Of a stretch of DNA of 64,000 bases, positions 42,531-51,835 are shown piece after piece (within the stretch, counting starts at the first letter, position 1; every line of letters starts with the position of its first letter). Source of the DNA: an uncultured Erythrobacter sp. (GTDB lineage: Bacteria > Pseudomonadota > Alphaproteobacteria > Sphingomonadales > Sphingomonadaceae). The stretch lies in assembly GCF_958304185.1 (NCBI RefSeq), contig NZ_OY284433.1:1-64000 (forward strand). Reading direction: 5' to 3'. A program made the position numbers and the translations under genes. Under the pieces are notes generated by a model, which did no database searches, was not told the DNA's origin, and saw only the letters and a list, made by a program, of their open reading frames with translations.

Positions 42531-42966
42531 GAGCCACCTCCGGTTGACGCGCGGTGGCAAGATTGGTGGCGATCCGTTCGAGCAGATCGGCAAACACCGC
42601 CCGCTCGCCCGCATCGAATCCGGCAAGCATTTCCTCGAACAGCCCTTCTACGCTGACCCGCAGCCGGGTCACGATCCCGCGGCTCTTGTCCGTGAGGTGA
42701 AGGATGCGCGCGCGCCGGTCTGCCGGATCGCTGCGGCGTTCGATCCAGCCAGCCTCTTCCAGCCGGTCAACAATGCGGGTGAGGGTGATCGGCTCGATCT
42801 CCAGCCGCTCGGCATAGAAGGCCTGATTCTCGCCCGGATTGCGTTCGAGCGAGAGCAGCAGCCGCGCCTGCGGGCCGGTAATGCCTAGTCCACGCACCCG
42901 TTCATCGAACAGGCGGCGCAGTTGGCGCGAGTTATCGGCGAGTCGGTAGCCTGTTTCCATACTCAT
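42523..42966 (-). CDS. MarR-family transcriptional regulator
   Basis: A 147-residue dimeric winged-helix repressor. The wing is RSDPADRRARILHLTDKS, the recognition-helix region ERLEIEPITLTRIVDRLEEAGW. Such proteins sense aromatic or drug-like ligands and control efflux. It is first of the marR-emrA-emrB set, so it probably represses its own operon: a perfect 15-bp palindrome (42972-42986) lies 5 bases upstream and covers the likely -10 boxes for both marR and the divergent hydrolase gene. Confidence 0.93.
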   Translation of the reverse strand: MSMETGYRLADNSRQLRRLFDERVRGLGITGPQARLLLSLERNPGENQAFYAERLEIEPITLTRIVDRLEEAGWIERRSDPADRRARILHLTDKSRGIVTRLRVSVEGLFEEMLAGFDAGERAVFADLLERIATNLATARQPEVAHG

Positions 42967-42971
42967 GCGTG

Positions 42972-42986
42972 CACTTATAATAAGTG
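42972..42986. promoter_or_regulatory. Probable MarR operator over divergent promoters
   Basis: CACTTATAATAAGTG is a perfect palindrome with 7-base arms around one base. On the plus strand it contains TATAAT (42976-42981), a consensus -10 box for the hydrolase gene at 43047. On the minus strand TTGTAG and TATAAG are spaced 17 bases apart, a possible promoter for marR. AT-rich palindromes of this size are typical MarR-family binding sites. Confidence 0.72.
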
Positions 42987-43046
42987 TGCTTACTATCTAC
43001 AAGCACCGGCTGGCCCCCAGCGCTGAACCACGCTAGCAGGCGCGGC

Positions 43047-43808
43047 ATGACGATCACGACTGACCAGTTCGCCAGCTTCGACGGCACCCGCCTTGCAATC
43101 CACACGGAGGGGAAGGGCCGCCCCGTACTGCTGCTCCACGGACTGTTTTCCTCGGCTCAGATGAACTGGATCAAATGGGGCCACGGCGCGCGGCTCGCGG
43201 CAGCCGGCTTCAAGGCGATCATGCTCGATTTTCGCGTACATGGCCAAAGCGAGGCCCCGCGCGAGGCGAGCGCCTATCCGCCCGGCGTGCTGGTGCGCGA
43301 TGTCGCCGCGTTGGCCGAGCATCTTGGGCTGGAGCCGGGCGGGTTCGATCTGGTCGGCTTTTCGCTGGGCGCGCGCACCGCGATCCACGCGGTCGGCTAC
43401 GGCATCCTCGAACCGCGCCGCTTGGCGATTTGCGGGATGGGGGTGGCGGGCCTGTCCGATTGGGAGCGGCGCGCGGACCACTTCAAGCGGGTGATCGACG
43501 AGTTCGATACGATCAAGCCCGGCGATCCGGCCTACACCGCACGCACTTTCCTGAAGTCCCAAGGCGTCGACCGGGTCGCTGCGCGGTTGTTGCTCGACGC
43601 GATGGACGATTTCGATCTTGCCCGCCTTGCCGTCATTACCATGCCGTCGGCTGTGATCTGCGGCGATGAGGATCAGGACAATGGTTCGGCCGAGGAGCTT
43701 GCCGCGCTGCTGCCAGATGCACGTTACATCGAAGTGCCCGGCACCCACCTCAACAGCGTGACCAAGCCTGACCTTGGCGAGGCGCTTGCGCGCTTCCTTG
43801 CGGCCTGA
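43047..43808 (+). CDS. Alpha/beta hydrolase, divergent from marR
   Basis: A 253-residue cytosolic hydrolase: oxyanion strand VLLLHGLFSSAQMNW, nucleophile elbow LVGFSLGAR (Ser106), catalytic Asp in ICGDEDQDN and His in VPGTHLNSV. It resembles esterase/haloperoxidase/MhpC-like enzymes; the substrate cannot be predicted. ATG 43047 was chosen over an extension through the operator. Because its likely promoter overlaps the MarR operator it may be co-regulated with the efflux pump and act on the same class of compound. Confidence 0.85.
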   Translation: MTITTDQFASFDGTRLAIHTEGKGRPVLLLHGLFSSAQMNWIKWGHGARLAAAGFKAIMLDFRVHGQSEAPREASAYPPGVLVRDVAALAEHLGLEPGGFDLVGFSLGARTAIHAVGYGILEPRRLAICGMGVAGLSDWERRADHFKRVIDEFDTIKPGDPAYTARTFLKSQGVDRVAARLLLDAMDDFDLARLAVITMPSAVICGDEDQDNGSAEELAALLPDARYIEVPGTHLNSVTKPDLGEALARFLAA

Positions 43809-43884
43809 CGCACGCGGGTTGATTCCGGCTGCCGGGGCGTCCAAACCGCATCCCATTGTCACACGACTGACGGGAATCTGGACC

Positions 43885-45738
43885 ATGAAACTTGCCGCCC
43901 CCCTGTTGCGCTGCTGCTGCGCTGCGCTCGCCATTGCTGTTGCTGCGCCATTAGCCGCACAAGACACCGCCGCGCCCGCTGCTGCTGCCGCCGAAACGCT
44001 CACGCCCGCCGATGCCAGCGCGTGGATCGCCAAGGTCGAGGCCGAATTCGGCGCCTTCATCGTCGAATATTCGCGCGTTTCGTGGATCAACGCGACCTAT
44101 ATCACCCATGATAGCGACGAACTCGCCGCCAAGTATGGTGCGGAGCTGACGCTGAAGCAGGTCGGCTATGCGACCGAGGCGGCGCGCTACGCCAAGATCG
44201 AAGGCCTTGATGAAGAAACCCGGCGCAAGCTCGATATGCTGCGCAATGGCATCGCCCTGCCAGCACCGTCACGTCCCGGCGCGGCCGAGGAGCTCAACGC
44301 CATCGCCACCCGTCTGGGCTCAGCCTATGGGCGCGGCAAGGGCACGCTGAATGGCCAGCCGATCAACGGCAGCGATATCGAGGCCGAGATGGGCAATCTC
44401 GAGCGCACGCCCGCAGAACTGAAGGAAATGTGGGCCAGCTGGCACGACAATGTCGGCGCGCCGATGCGGGAGGATTATTCCCGCATGACCGCGCTCGCCA
44501 ACGAAGGCGCCAAGGAGCTGGGCTTTGCCGATTTCGGCGCGATGTGGCGGTCAGGCTATGACATGCCCCCCGAACAATTCGCCGCCGAGACCGAGCGGAT
44601 GTGGCAGGAGGTGAAGCCGCTCTACATCGCGCTCCACACCTATGTGCGCCGCAAGCTTAATGAGAAATACGGCGACGCCGTCCAGCCGCGCACCGGCCCG
44701 ATCCGCGCTGACCTGCTCGGCAATATGTGGGCGCAGGAATGGGGCAATATCTACCCGCTGGTCGCGCCTGCGGGGGCTGGCGACATCGGCTATGACCTCA
44801 CCGATCTGATCGCCAAGAAGAACCTTGATGCTGTCGGTATGACCAAGGTGGGCGAGCAGTTCTTCTCGTCATTGGGCTTTGCCCCGCTACCTGCTACCTT
44901 CTGGGAGCGCAGCCAGTTCACCAAGCCCGCCGACCGCGAAGTGGTGTGCCACGCTTCGGCTTGGGATATCGACAATGTCGATGATCTGCGCATCAAGATG
45001 TGCATCAAGCCCAACGCGGATGACTTCATCACGATCCACCATGAGCTTGGCCACAACTACTACCAGCGCGCCTATAACAAGCAGGACACGCTGCATCTGA
45101 ACGGCGCCAATGACGGGTTCCACGAAGCGATCGGGGACATGATCGCCCTGTCGATCACGCCTGAATATCTGGTGCAGATCGACATGCTCGATCCCAAGGA
45201 TGTGCCGAGCGCCGACAAGGACATCGGCCTCTTGCTTCGCCAGGCGATGGACAAGGTCGCGTTCCTGCCCTTCGGCCTGCTGCTCGATCGCTACCGCTGG
45301 GGACTGTTCGACGGCTCGATACCGGAAGCGGCGACCAACACCGGTTGGAACGATCTGCGGCGCGAATATCAGGGCGTTGTCCCCCCGGTCGAGCGCGATG
45401 TGGCCGGGTTTGATGCGGGCGCCAAGTATCACATTCCGGGTAACGTCTCCTACACCCGCTACTTCCTAGCGCGGTTGCTCCAGTTCCAGTTCTACAAGGC
45501 CGCCTGCGACACTGCCGGGTGGAAGGGACCGCTTCACCGCTGCTCGATCTACGGCAACAAGGAGGTCGGCGCGAAGCTGAACGCGATGCTGGAGATGGGC
45601 GCGTCCAAGCCCTGGCCCGATGCGCTCGAAGCCTTCACTGGCGAGCGCCAGATGAACGGTACCGCGATGGTCGAATATTTCGCGCCGCTGATGAAATGGC
45701 TGGAAAAACAGAACAAGGGCGAGAAGGCCGGCTGGTGA
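43885..45738 (+). CDS. M2-family zinc metallopeptidase (bacterial ACE-like dipeptidyl carboxypeptidase)
   Basis: A 617-residue secreted peptidase. The signal peptide runs to APLAAQ (residue 26). The zinc site is HHELGHNYY, with HExxH at residues 386-390, and the third ligand Glu lies in NDGFHEAIGDMIALS. Sequence character throughout (GNMWAQEWGNIYPLV, VCHASAWDIDNVDDLRIKMCIK) is that of angiotensin-converting-enzyme-like peptidyl-dipeptidases, which release C-terminal dipeptides. Probably periplasmic and nutritional. Its TGA overlaps the ATG of the beta-propeller lipoprotein gene, so the two are coupled. Confidence 0.93.
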   Translation: MKLAAPLLRCCCAALAIAVAAPLAAQDTAAPAAAAAETLTPADASAWIAKVEAEFGAFIVEYSRVSWINATYITHDSDELAAKYGAELTLKQVGYATEAARYAKIEGLDEETRRKLDMLRNGIALPAPSRPGAAEELNAIATRLGSAYGRGKGTLNGQPINGSDIEAEMGNLERTPAELKEMWASWHDNVGAPMREDYSRMTALANEGAKELGFADFGAMWRSGYDMPPEQFAAETERMWQEVKPLYIALHTYVRRKLNEKYGDAVQPRTGPIRADLLGNMWAQEWGNIYPLVAPAGAGDIGYDLTDLIAKKNLDAVGMTKVGEQFFSSLGFAPLPATFWERSQFTKPADREVVCHASAWDIDNVDDLRIKMCIKPNADDFITIHHELGHNYYQRAYNKQDTLHLNGANDGFHEAIGDMIALSITPEYLVQIDMLDPKDVPSADKDIGLLLRQAMDKVAFLPFGLLLDRYRWGLFDGSIPEAATNTGWNDLRREYQGVVPPVERDVAGFDAGAKYHIPGNVSYTRYFLARLLQFQFYKAACDTAGWKGPLHRCSIYGNKEVGAKLNAMLEMGASKPWPDALEAFTGERQMNGTAMVEYFAPLMKWLEKQNKGEKAGW

Positions 45739-46757
45739 TGCGGCGCGGGGGCGGATCATTCGCTGGGGCGGCGGCGCTTTTGGCGCTCGTCGCCTGTGCG
45801 CCAGTTGCCGAGGTTGAGCGTGCAGGGGCGGTGGCTGTCATGCCGCCCACCCTGTTCGTCGCGGCCAAGCGCGGCAACACGTTGTCGAAGGTCGATCTTG
45901 CCACCGGCGAAGAAGTGCTGCGCCTGCCGAGCTGCACCAACCCCCATGAATTGGCGACCTCGCCCGATGGCCAGCATGTCGCGCTCGCCTGCTATGGCGG
46001 GACGAGCGTGGACGTATTCCGCACCGACACGCTTGAGCGGGTCAAGACCATCGACCTCGGTGACAATGCGCGGCCGCACGGGATCGTCTGGCATGACAAC
46101 GGCAACATCTTCGTCACAGCCGAAGGCCGACAATCGGTGTTCCACATTCTCGGTCCGCTGACCGGGGCCAAGGTTCTGTTCGAATTTTCGACCGGCAAGC
46201 AAGGCAGCCATATGCTCGCCGTCAGTCCCGATGCGCGCACGGCCTGGACCACCGATCTCGGCTCGCGCACGGTGACACGCGTGGATCTCGTGACCCGCCG
46301 TGCGCCGATTTCAGTCACGGTCGGTGAGGAGCCGGAGGGCATCGCGCTCAGCCCCGATGGCAAAACCCTGTGGGTCTCGGCACGCGGATCCAATCAGGCC
46401 TTCGCGCTCGATCCGCAGACGATGGCGGTGCGCGCCACGGTTCCCACTGGCCGCTTCCCGCTGCGCATCGCGGTCCGCCCGCAAGGCGAGGTTGCTGTGA
46501 CCTCCGATCTTCAGGACGGTAGCCTCAGCGTCATCGACACGGGCACCGCCAAGGTGATCCGCACGATTCCCGTATCCAGCCCCGCTGAAGCGCAGCAACG
46601 CTTTCAGGTGACGATCCTTTGGTCCGACGACGGCTCCAAGGTCTACGTTGCCGAGACCGCCAGCGACACTGTCGCTGAGGTTGATTACGCCAGCGGCAAA
46701 GTCCTGCGCCGCTTCAAAGTGGGCGAGGGTGGGGACGGGATGGCGATCCTGCCTTGA
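45738..46757 (+). CDS. YncE/YVTN-type beta-propeller lipoprotein
   Basis: A 339-residue protein with an Ala-rich signal and a lipobox LVAC (Cys20). The mature chain is built of repeated four-stranded blades with GEEPEGIALSPDGKTLWVSARGSNQ-like YVTN sequences, probably seven. These propellers bind ligands or proteins at the cell surface or in the periplasm. The ATG at 45738 shares its base with the M2 peptidase stop. It ends overlapping the next gene (TTGA). The ligand is unknown. Confidence 0.85.
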   Translation: MRRGGGSFAGAAALLALVACAPVAEVERAGAVAVMPPTLFVAAKRGNTLSKVDLATGEEVLRLPSCTNPHELATSPDGQHVALACYGGTSVDVFRTDTLERVKTIDLGDNARPHGIVWHDNGNIFVTAEGRQSVFHILGPLTGAKVLFEFSTGKQGSHMLAVSPDARTAWTTDLGSRTVTRVDLVTRRAPISVTVGEEPEGIALSPDGKTLWVSARGSNQAFALDPQTMAVRATVPTGRFPLRIAVRPQGEVAVTSDLQDGSLSVIDTGTAKVIRTIPVSSPAEAQQRFQVTILWSDDGSKVYVAETASDTVAEVDYASGKVLRRFKVGEGGDGMAILP

Positions 46758-47209
46758 GGGTCCCAAAGCCTTTATTGGTCGTCGGCTGGCGTGAGCTGGT
46801 CAGCCTGCCCGAGCTTGGACTTGCGGGTATCCCCGCCAAGATCGACACGGGCGCACGCACCTCGTCGCTCCACGGCCAGGTGCTCGAAGACTTTGTGAGG
46901 GATGGCGAACGGTTCGTGCGCTTTGCTGTCGACTGGGACGGGACGCGGCATTTCTGCGAGGCGGTGCATGTTGATCTGCGCGGGATCACCAGCAGCAATG
47001 GCGACCAGCAGACGCGCTTTGTCATAAAGTCGCCGCTGACCATCGGTAATCTTACCTTCCGGGCGGAGATCAGCCTGGCGGATCGTTCCCAGATGCAATT
47101 CCCGATGCTGATTGGGCGCACCGCGCTTCGGCGACGGATGGTGGTGGATAGCGGTCATTCGTGGCTGCAATCACCTGCGATAGCGCATATGGGGCGCATC
47201 CGCCGCTAA
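46754..47209 (+). CDS. RimB-like retropepsin-fold protease (PF05618, annotated ATP-dependent zinc protease)
   Basis: A 151-residue protein with the aspartic-protease-like motif AKIDTGARTSSLH (Asp31) and a later FPMLIGRTALRRRMVVDSG segment. These are the marks of the PF05618 family, often misnamed ATP-dependent zinc protease. Members frequently neighbour rimK; in pseudomonads the partner is called RimB and acts on the glutamate tail that RimK adds. It starts at TTG 46754 within the propeller stop and lies 24 bases before rimK. Confidence 0.82.
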   Translation: MRVPKPLLVVGWRELVSLPELGLAGIPAKIDTGARTSSLHGQVLEDFVRDGERFVRFAVDWDGTRHFCEAVHVDLRGITSSNGDQQTRFVIKSPLTIGNLTFRAEISLADRSQMQFPMLIGRTALRRRMVVDSGHSWLQSPAIAHMGRIRR

Positions 47210-47233
47210 GTCGCCGGACACGAAAGGTACTTC

Positions 47234-48139
47234 ATGAAAATCGCGATGCTGGCGCGCAACGCCAACCTCTATTCGCACCAGCGGCTCAAGCAGGCCGCCG
47301 AGGCGCGCGGCCATACGCTCGATATTCTCAACACCCTGCGCTGCACGGTGCACATCGCCAGCCACCGGCCCGAGGTCTATTACAACGGTGCGCCAATCGC
47401 CGCCTATGACGCGGTGATCCCGCGGATCGGGGCGTCGATCACGAACTACGGCCTCGCAATCCTGCGCCAGTTTGAGATGCGGGGCATCTGGTCGCTCAAC
47501 GAAAGCGTGGCGATTGGCCGAAGCCGCGACAAGCTGCGGTCTTTGCAGATCCTCGCCAAGCATGGCCTCGGCCTGCCGCTCACCGCCTATGCCAATGATC
47601 CCAAGCAGGCCGAGGAGATCATCAAGGCCGTCAATGGCCCGCCGGTGGTGATCAAGCTGATCGAAGGCACCCAAGGCATCGGCGTGGTGCTGGCTGAGAC
47701 AATGAGCAGTGCGAAGTCCGTGATAGAGGCGTTTCGCGGCGCCAACGTCAACATTCTGGTGCAGGAGTTCATCAAGGAAGCGGGCGGCACCGATATCCGC
47801 GCGCTGGTGGTGGGCGGCAAGGTGGTCGCAGCGATGAAGCGCACCGGCGCGCCGGACGAGTTCCGCTCCAACCTTCACCGGGGCGGCAGCGCAGGCGTCA
47901 TCAAGATCACCCCCGAGGAACGTTCAACCGCTGTGCGCGCGGCCAAGCGCATGGGGCTGAACGTATGCGGGGTCGATATGCTGCGCAGCAACCACGGCCC
48001 GGTGATCATGGAGGTCAATTCCTCCCCCGGTCTCGAAGGGATCGAAAGCGCGACGGGGAAAGACATCGCCGGCCAGATCATCGATTTCATAGCCGCGAAC
48101 GCCAAAGGCGGGGCGACGAAGACCAAGGGGCGGGGGTAG
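47234..48139 (+). CDS. rimK: RimK, ATP-grasp alpha-L-glutamate ligase
   Basis: A 301-residue ATP-grasp enzyme. The N-domain [26 protein letters not shown] and the ATP-binding [18 protein letters not shown] are as in E. coli RimK (300 residues), and the magnesium site is [16 protein letters not shown]. RimK adds glutamates to the C-terminus of ribosomal protein S6, altering translation. rpsF, encoding S6, is about 4 kb downstream on the opposite strand; its product ends in EERD, and whether that tail is a substrate is not known. The C-terminus has a Lys/Gly-rich tail. Confidence 0.94.
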   Translation: MKIAMLARNANLYSHQRLKQAAEARGHTLDILNTLRCTVHIASHRPEVYYNGAPIAAYDAVIPRIGASITNYGLAILRQFEMRGIWSLNESVAIGRSRDKLRSLQILAKHGLGLPLTAYANDPKQAEEIIKAVNGPPVVIKLIEGTQGIGVVLAETMSSAKSVIEAFRGANVNILVQEFIKEAGGTDIRALVVGGKVVAAMKRTGAPDEFRSNLHRGGSAGVIKITPEERSTAVRAAKRMGLNVCGVDMLRSNHGPVIMEVNSSPGLEGIESATGKDIAGQIIDFIAANAKGGATKTKGRG

Positions 48140-48146
48140 CGCTCTA

Positions 48147-48914
48147 TCAGGCGTTGCGCGCCATGAGGCCGCCGTCGACCGGGATCGCGACCCCGGTGAT
48201 GTAGCTTGCCGCCGGAAGCACCAGCGATAGCGTCATATGCGCGACTTCCTCCGGCTCGCCATAGCGGCGGAGCGCAGTGCGACGTTTTGCAAAGATGGTC
48301 TTGTGTTCCTCCGCGACCGCATCGGTCATCGCGGTGCGGATCGGGCCGGGGCAGATGCAGTTGACCGTGATGCCTTCCGGGCCGAGATCGACTGCCAGCC
48401 CCCGCGTCAGCCCGATCACACCGGTTTTCGCCGCGACATAGGGCGTATCGCCGGGCGTGGCGCCGAGGCCTTCGGTCGAGGCGATGTTGACGATCCGGGG
48501 GGCATCGCTCTGGCGCAGCCACGGCAAGGCGGCGCGCACCATCCGCTGGTGCGCTGTGAGCATCACGGCCAGCGCGGTGGCCCAGATGTCCTCGTAAGCG
48601 GGGTCATCCAGCGCGCAGAAGCTCGAAACCCCAGCATTGTTCACCAGAATGTCGATCCTGCCAAAGTCTGCCGCGATCTGCGCGACAGTGCGGACGATAG
48701 CGTCCCCATCCGCCACATCGAGCGCATAGGGACGTGCGGCAGGCCCGCACTCCGCCGCCACCGCGACGCAGGCGGCCAAGTCGAGGTCAACCACTGCGAC
48801 ATGCGCGCCTTCGGCAGCGAACAGCCGCGCCGTTGCGCGTCCCATGCCGCTCGCAGCGCCCGTGATAATGGCAACGCGCCCGGCAATTGATCGCGACAGG
48901 CTGAGGCTGGACAT
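48147..48914 (-). CDS. Short-chain dehydrogenase/reductase
   Basis: A 255-residue classical SDR: cofactor loop TGAASGMGRATARLF, NNAGVSS, catalytic NIAST (Ser) and YVAAKTG (Tyr-x-x-x-Lys), and the C-terminal ITGVAIPVDGG. An Asp after strand 2 (VVDLDLA) suggests NAD preference. The substrate is unknown. The start ATG 48914 has GGAGAG five bases upstream; 48929 is the alternative. Convergent with rimK. Confidence 0.9.
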   Translation of the reverse strand: MSSLSLSRSIAGRVAIITGAASGMGRATARLFAAEGAHVAVVDLDLAACVAVAAECGPAARPYALDVADGDAIVRTVAQIAADFGRIDILVNNAGVSSFCALDDPAYEDIWATALAVMLTAHQRMVRAALPWLRQSDAPRIVNIASTEGLGATPGDTPYVAAKTGVIGLTRGLAVDLGPEGITVNCICPGPIRTAMTDAVAEEHKTIFAKRRTALRRYGEPEEVAHMTLSLVLPAASYITGVAIPVDGGLMARNA

Positions 48915-49097
48915 GGGGGCTCTCCGCAAGGTCTGGTTTGGCCAAGGCTAGCCGAAGCCTCCCGGCCCGTCACCCTGACGATCCGCCTTCATGCAACGCC
49001 GAATTTGCCGCGCAACTGACGAATTGTTCCAAGCCCGACCGCCGCAAAGCCGCTATCAGGGCGCGGGATCACTGCGTGCCTGATGGAGAGTATTTGC

Positions 49098-49586
49098 ATG
49101 ACCACACGTTACCCCCTGTCATTGACGGCCTTGGCATTGACCGGACTCGCGCTCGCTTGCGCAGTTCCGGCAACGGCACAGGACCGGAGCGTGGCGACGC
49201 GCCTCGACAAGGAGAGCCTCAAATACGAGGTCGACAAGGACGGCGATTACAAGCTGTTGTTCGATTTCACCGACGAAGGGCGCACCCAGATCGTGTTCGT
49301 CTCGGGCGCCACGGAGACGGTGGGCGGCATGACGATCCGTGAAATCTTCGCGCCAGCAGCCCGGATCGAGGAAGATAAGGTTACCGGCAGCAAGGCGCTC
49401 GTGCTCTTGGAAGATTCGAGCACCAACAAGGTCGGCAGCTGGGAAATTCGCGGCAACGTGCTCTATTTCGTGATCAAGGTGCCCGAAAGCCTGACCTCGA
49501 CCGAGCTTGGCGCGCTGGCGAAGATTGCGGCCGAATCCGCCGATAACAAGGAAATCGAACTGACCGGCGGCGGGGACGAACTGTAG
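49098..49586 (+). CDS. Secreted YbjN-like protein
   Basis: A 162-residue exported protein. The signal peptide is MTTRYPLSLTALALTGLALACAVPATAQ. The rest has the alternating strand/helix layout (YKLLFDFTDEGRTQIVFVSGATETVGGM ... WEIRGNVLYFVIKVPESLTSTELGALAKIAAESA) similar to the YbjN/type III secretion chaperone-like fold, but this is a fold-level impression. The ATG 49098 is preceded by GGAGAG 7 bases upstream; an ATG at 49083 lies in the ribosome site and is unlikely. Role unknown. Confidence 0.72.
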   Translation: MTTRYPLSLTALALTGLALACAVPATAQDRSVATRLDKESLKYEVDKDGDYKLLFDFTDEGRTQIVFVSGATETVGGMTIREIFAPAARIEEDKVTGSKALVLLEDSSTNKVGSWEIRGNVLYFVIKVPESLTSTELGALAKIAAESADNKEIELTGGGDEL

Positions 49587-49637
49587 GCAGACAGCGACGA
49601 GCCGCCGCTCCCTTGCGGGACGGCGGCCCGGTGCTTT

Positions 49638-51074
49638 CTAGCGGAATGGCGGTTCGTTGAACGCGCGGAGCTTGCGGCTGTGGAGGCGGTCGCCTTCGTC
49701 GCGGAGCATGGCGCAAGCGACAATGCCGATTTGCAAGTGGGCCGCGATGGCTTCCTCGTAGAACTTGTTCGCCTGACCCGGCAGCTTGATCTCGCCATGC
49801 AGCGGCTTGTCCGAAACGCAGAGCAGCGTCCCGTATGGCACCCGGAAGCGGTAGCCCTGGGTGGCGATGGTGGCGCTCTCCATGTCGATCGCGATCGCGC
49901 GGCTCTGCGAGAACCGCTTGGCCGAGGAGGAGTAACGCAGCTCCCAATTGCGGTCATCGGTGGTGACGACCGTGCCGGTGCGCATCCGCTGCTTGAGGTT
50001 CGCACCCTGCACGCCCGCCACGCTTTCGGCCGCCGCTGCCATCGCCTGCTGCACTTCGGCAATCGGCGGGATTGGCACTTCGGGCGGGAGCACCGGATCG
50101 AGCACATGGTCATCGCGCAGGTAAGCGTGAGCCAACACAAAGTCGCCGATCTTCTGGGTGGAGCGAAGCCCGCCGCAGTGGCCGATCATCATCCACGCGT
50201 GCGGACGCAGCACCGCGAGGTGATCGCAGATCGTCTTGGCGTTGGACGGGCCGACGCCGATATTGACCAGCGTAATCCCGCGACCGTCTGCACGGATCAG
50301 GTGATAGGCGGGCATCTGGTGCTTGCGCCAGGCGGTATCGTTGAGTTGATCCTGCGCGTGCGTGGTCGCTACGCGGATGTCGAGACCGGCCGCCCCGGTC
50401 AGCGCGACATAGCCATCGCTGCCGATCTGCTGCGCACCCCAGTTCACGAACTCATCGACATAGCGGTGGTAGTTGGTGAACAGGATGAAGTCCTGAAAGT
50501 CGCTGACTTCGCTGCCGGTATAGTGCTTGAGCCGCGCGAGCGAGTAATCGGTGCGCAGGCCATCGAACAGCGACAGCGGCATATCGTGATCGCCATCGAA
50601 CTCGATCCCGTCGGCTAGCTCGTCGCCGATCAGGGCCAGATCGGTCGAAGGGAAATGCGCGGCAATATCCTGCGCCGCGATCCCGACCATTGCGGCACCG
50701 GCCTCGCCATCGAGGACATAGGGGAAGGGGATTTCCTGGCGCGAGCGTTCGACCGTGACCTCGATCTCATATTCCGCCGCGATCAGCTGGAGCTGTTCGG
50801 TCAGGTATTCGGCAAAGCGGTCAGGCCGGGTGACGGTGGTGGAATATGTGCCCGGCATCTCCAGCCGACCGAATGCGCGGCTGCGATCGCGCTGGGCGCC
50901 GACTCCGGCATAGCGCAAGGTGATCTGGGGATAGGCGTAGCTGCCGTCGGTGCGCTTCGACGGGGCGGGCAAGGTGCCGTCGCGCCCGAAAGCGATCACA
51001 TCATCGCGCAAGCAGCGCACCGCTTCGTCATAATGCTGCTGCAACTGGGTGAGGATGGTCGGAATATCGATCAT
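49638..51074 (-). CDS. amn: AMP nucleosidase
   Basis: A 478-residue enzyme splitting AMP into adenine and ribose 5-phosphate. It has the N-terminal Amn regulatory domain (IPTILTQLQQHYDEAVRCL, then YPQITLRYAGVG) and the C-terminal phosphorylase-like domain with NIGVGPSNAKTICDHLAVLRPHAWMMIGHCGGLR and the VVTTDDRNWE and IAIDMESATIATQGY purine-site motifs. Close in length to E. coli Amn (484). It regulates the adenylate pool. It is monocistronic, downstream of and in the same direction as the rplI cluster. Confidence 0.95.
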   Translation of the reverse strand: MIDIPTILTQLQQHYDEAVRCLRDDVIAFGRDGTLPAPSKRTDGSYAYPQITLRYAGVGAQRDRSRAFGRLEMPGTYSTTVTRPDRFAEYLTEQLQLIAAEYEIEVTVERSRQEIPFPYVLDGEAGAAMVGIAAQDIAAHFPSTDLALIGDELADGIEFDGDHDMPLSLFDGLRTDYSLARLKHYTGSEVSDFQDFILFTNYHRYVDEFVNWGAQQIGSDGYVALTGAAGLDIRVATTHAQDQLNDTAWRKHQMPAYHLIRADGRGITLVNIGVGPSNAKTICDHLAVLRPHAWMMIGHCGGLRSTQKIGDFVLAHAYLRDDHVLDPVLPPEVPIPPIAEVQQAMAAAAESVAGVQGANLKQRMRTGTVVTTDDRNWELRYSSSAKRFSQSRAIAIDMESATIATQGYRFRVPYGTLLCVSDKPLHGEIKLPGQANKFYEEAIAAHLQIGIVACAMLRDEGDRLHSRKLRAFNEPPFR

Positions 51075-51149
51075 GGCAGTTGTTCTGCTCCTTTCTTGTT
51101 ATCGTTGTGCGACAGAACCTTTGCTTGAGACATGGTCTGTTTACAAGAA

Positions 51150-51180
51150 GGGCGCGGGGATCATGCCGATCCCCGCGCCC
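51150..51180 (-). terminator. Terminator of rpsF-rpsR-rplI
   Basis: GGGCGCGGGGATC (51150-51162) and its complement (51168-51180) make a perfect 13-bp hairpin with a 5-base loop. On the minus strand it is followed by TTCTTG, a weak T-run. It lies about 40 bases after the rplI stop. Confidence 0.85.
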
Positions 51181-51217
51181 GTTCTTTACATCATGTGGCC
51201 CGGAAAGGCCGCGAGTG

Positions 51218-51823
51218 TCAGTCTTCGTCGTCGCCGTCGAACAGCTCGGCCGGGATTTCACCGGGCTCGAGGTTGGTATCGATGCGGGTGGCATCGGCCT
51301 GTTCTTCGATTTCACGCTGCTCGTCGTCGAACATTGCCTTCAGCACGTCGACGCCTTCGCTCTGCAGCTTGGCTTCATCGTCCGAACGGGCCACGTTGGC
51401 CTTCACGGTGACGCGCACTTCCGGGTGCAGGGCAACGGTCACGTCATGCATGCCGATGGCCTTGATCGGCGCGCCGAGGATGACCATGCGCTTGTCGACG
51501 TCGTGGCCCTGATCGGCCAGGCCGGCGACGATGTCGCGCACGCTCACCGAACCATAAAGCTGGCCAGCGTTCGAAGCGGCACGGATCAGCACCACTTCTG
51601 CGCCTGCCACCTTTTCGCCCTGCGCTTCGGCAGCGGAGCGGCGCTCGGCATTCTCGGTAACGAGACGGTCACGGTTGGCTTCGAAGACCTTCTTGTTGGC
51701 TTCGTTGGCGCGCAGGGCCTTCTTCTGCGGGAGCAGGAAGTTGCGGGCGTAGCCGTCCTTCACAGTGACAACGTCACCGATCGAACCGAGCTTCTCGATG
51801 CGTTCGAGGAGAATAATTTGCAT
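51218..51823 (-). CDS. rplI: 50S ribosomal protein L9
   Basis: A 201-residue protein. The N-domain ([37 protein letters not shown]) binds 23S rRNA at the L1 stalk base and is joined to the C-domain by the long helix [21 protein letters not shown]. The tail beyond residue 150 is acidic and longer than in E. coli (149 residues), common in alphaproteobacteria. Last gene of the S6-S18-L9 cluster. Confidence 0.97.
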   Translation of the reverse strand: MQIILLERIEKLGSIGDVVTVKDGYARNFLLPQKKALRANEANKKVFEANRDRLVTENAERRSAAEAQGEKVAGAEVVLIRAASNAGQLYGSVSVRDIVAGLADQGHDVDKRMVILGAPIKAIGMHDVTVALHPEVRVTVKANVARSDDEAKLQSEGVDVLKAMFDDEQREIEEQADATRIDTNLEPGEIPAELFDGDDED

Positions 51824-51835
51824 GATGTCCTCCTC

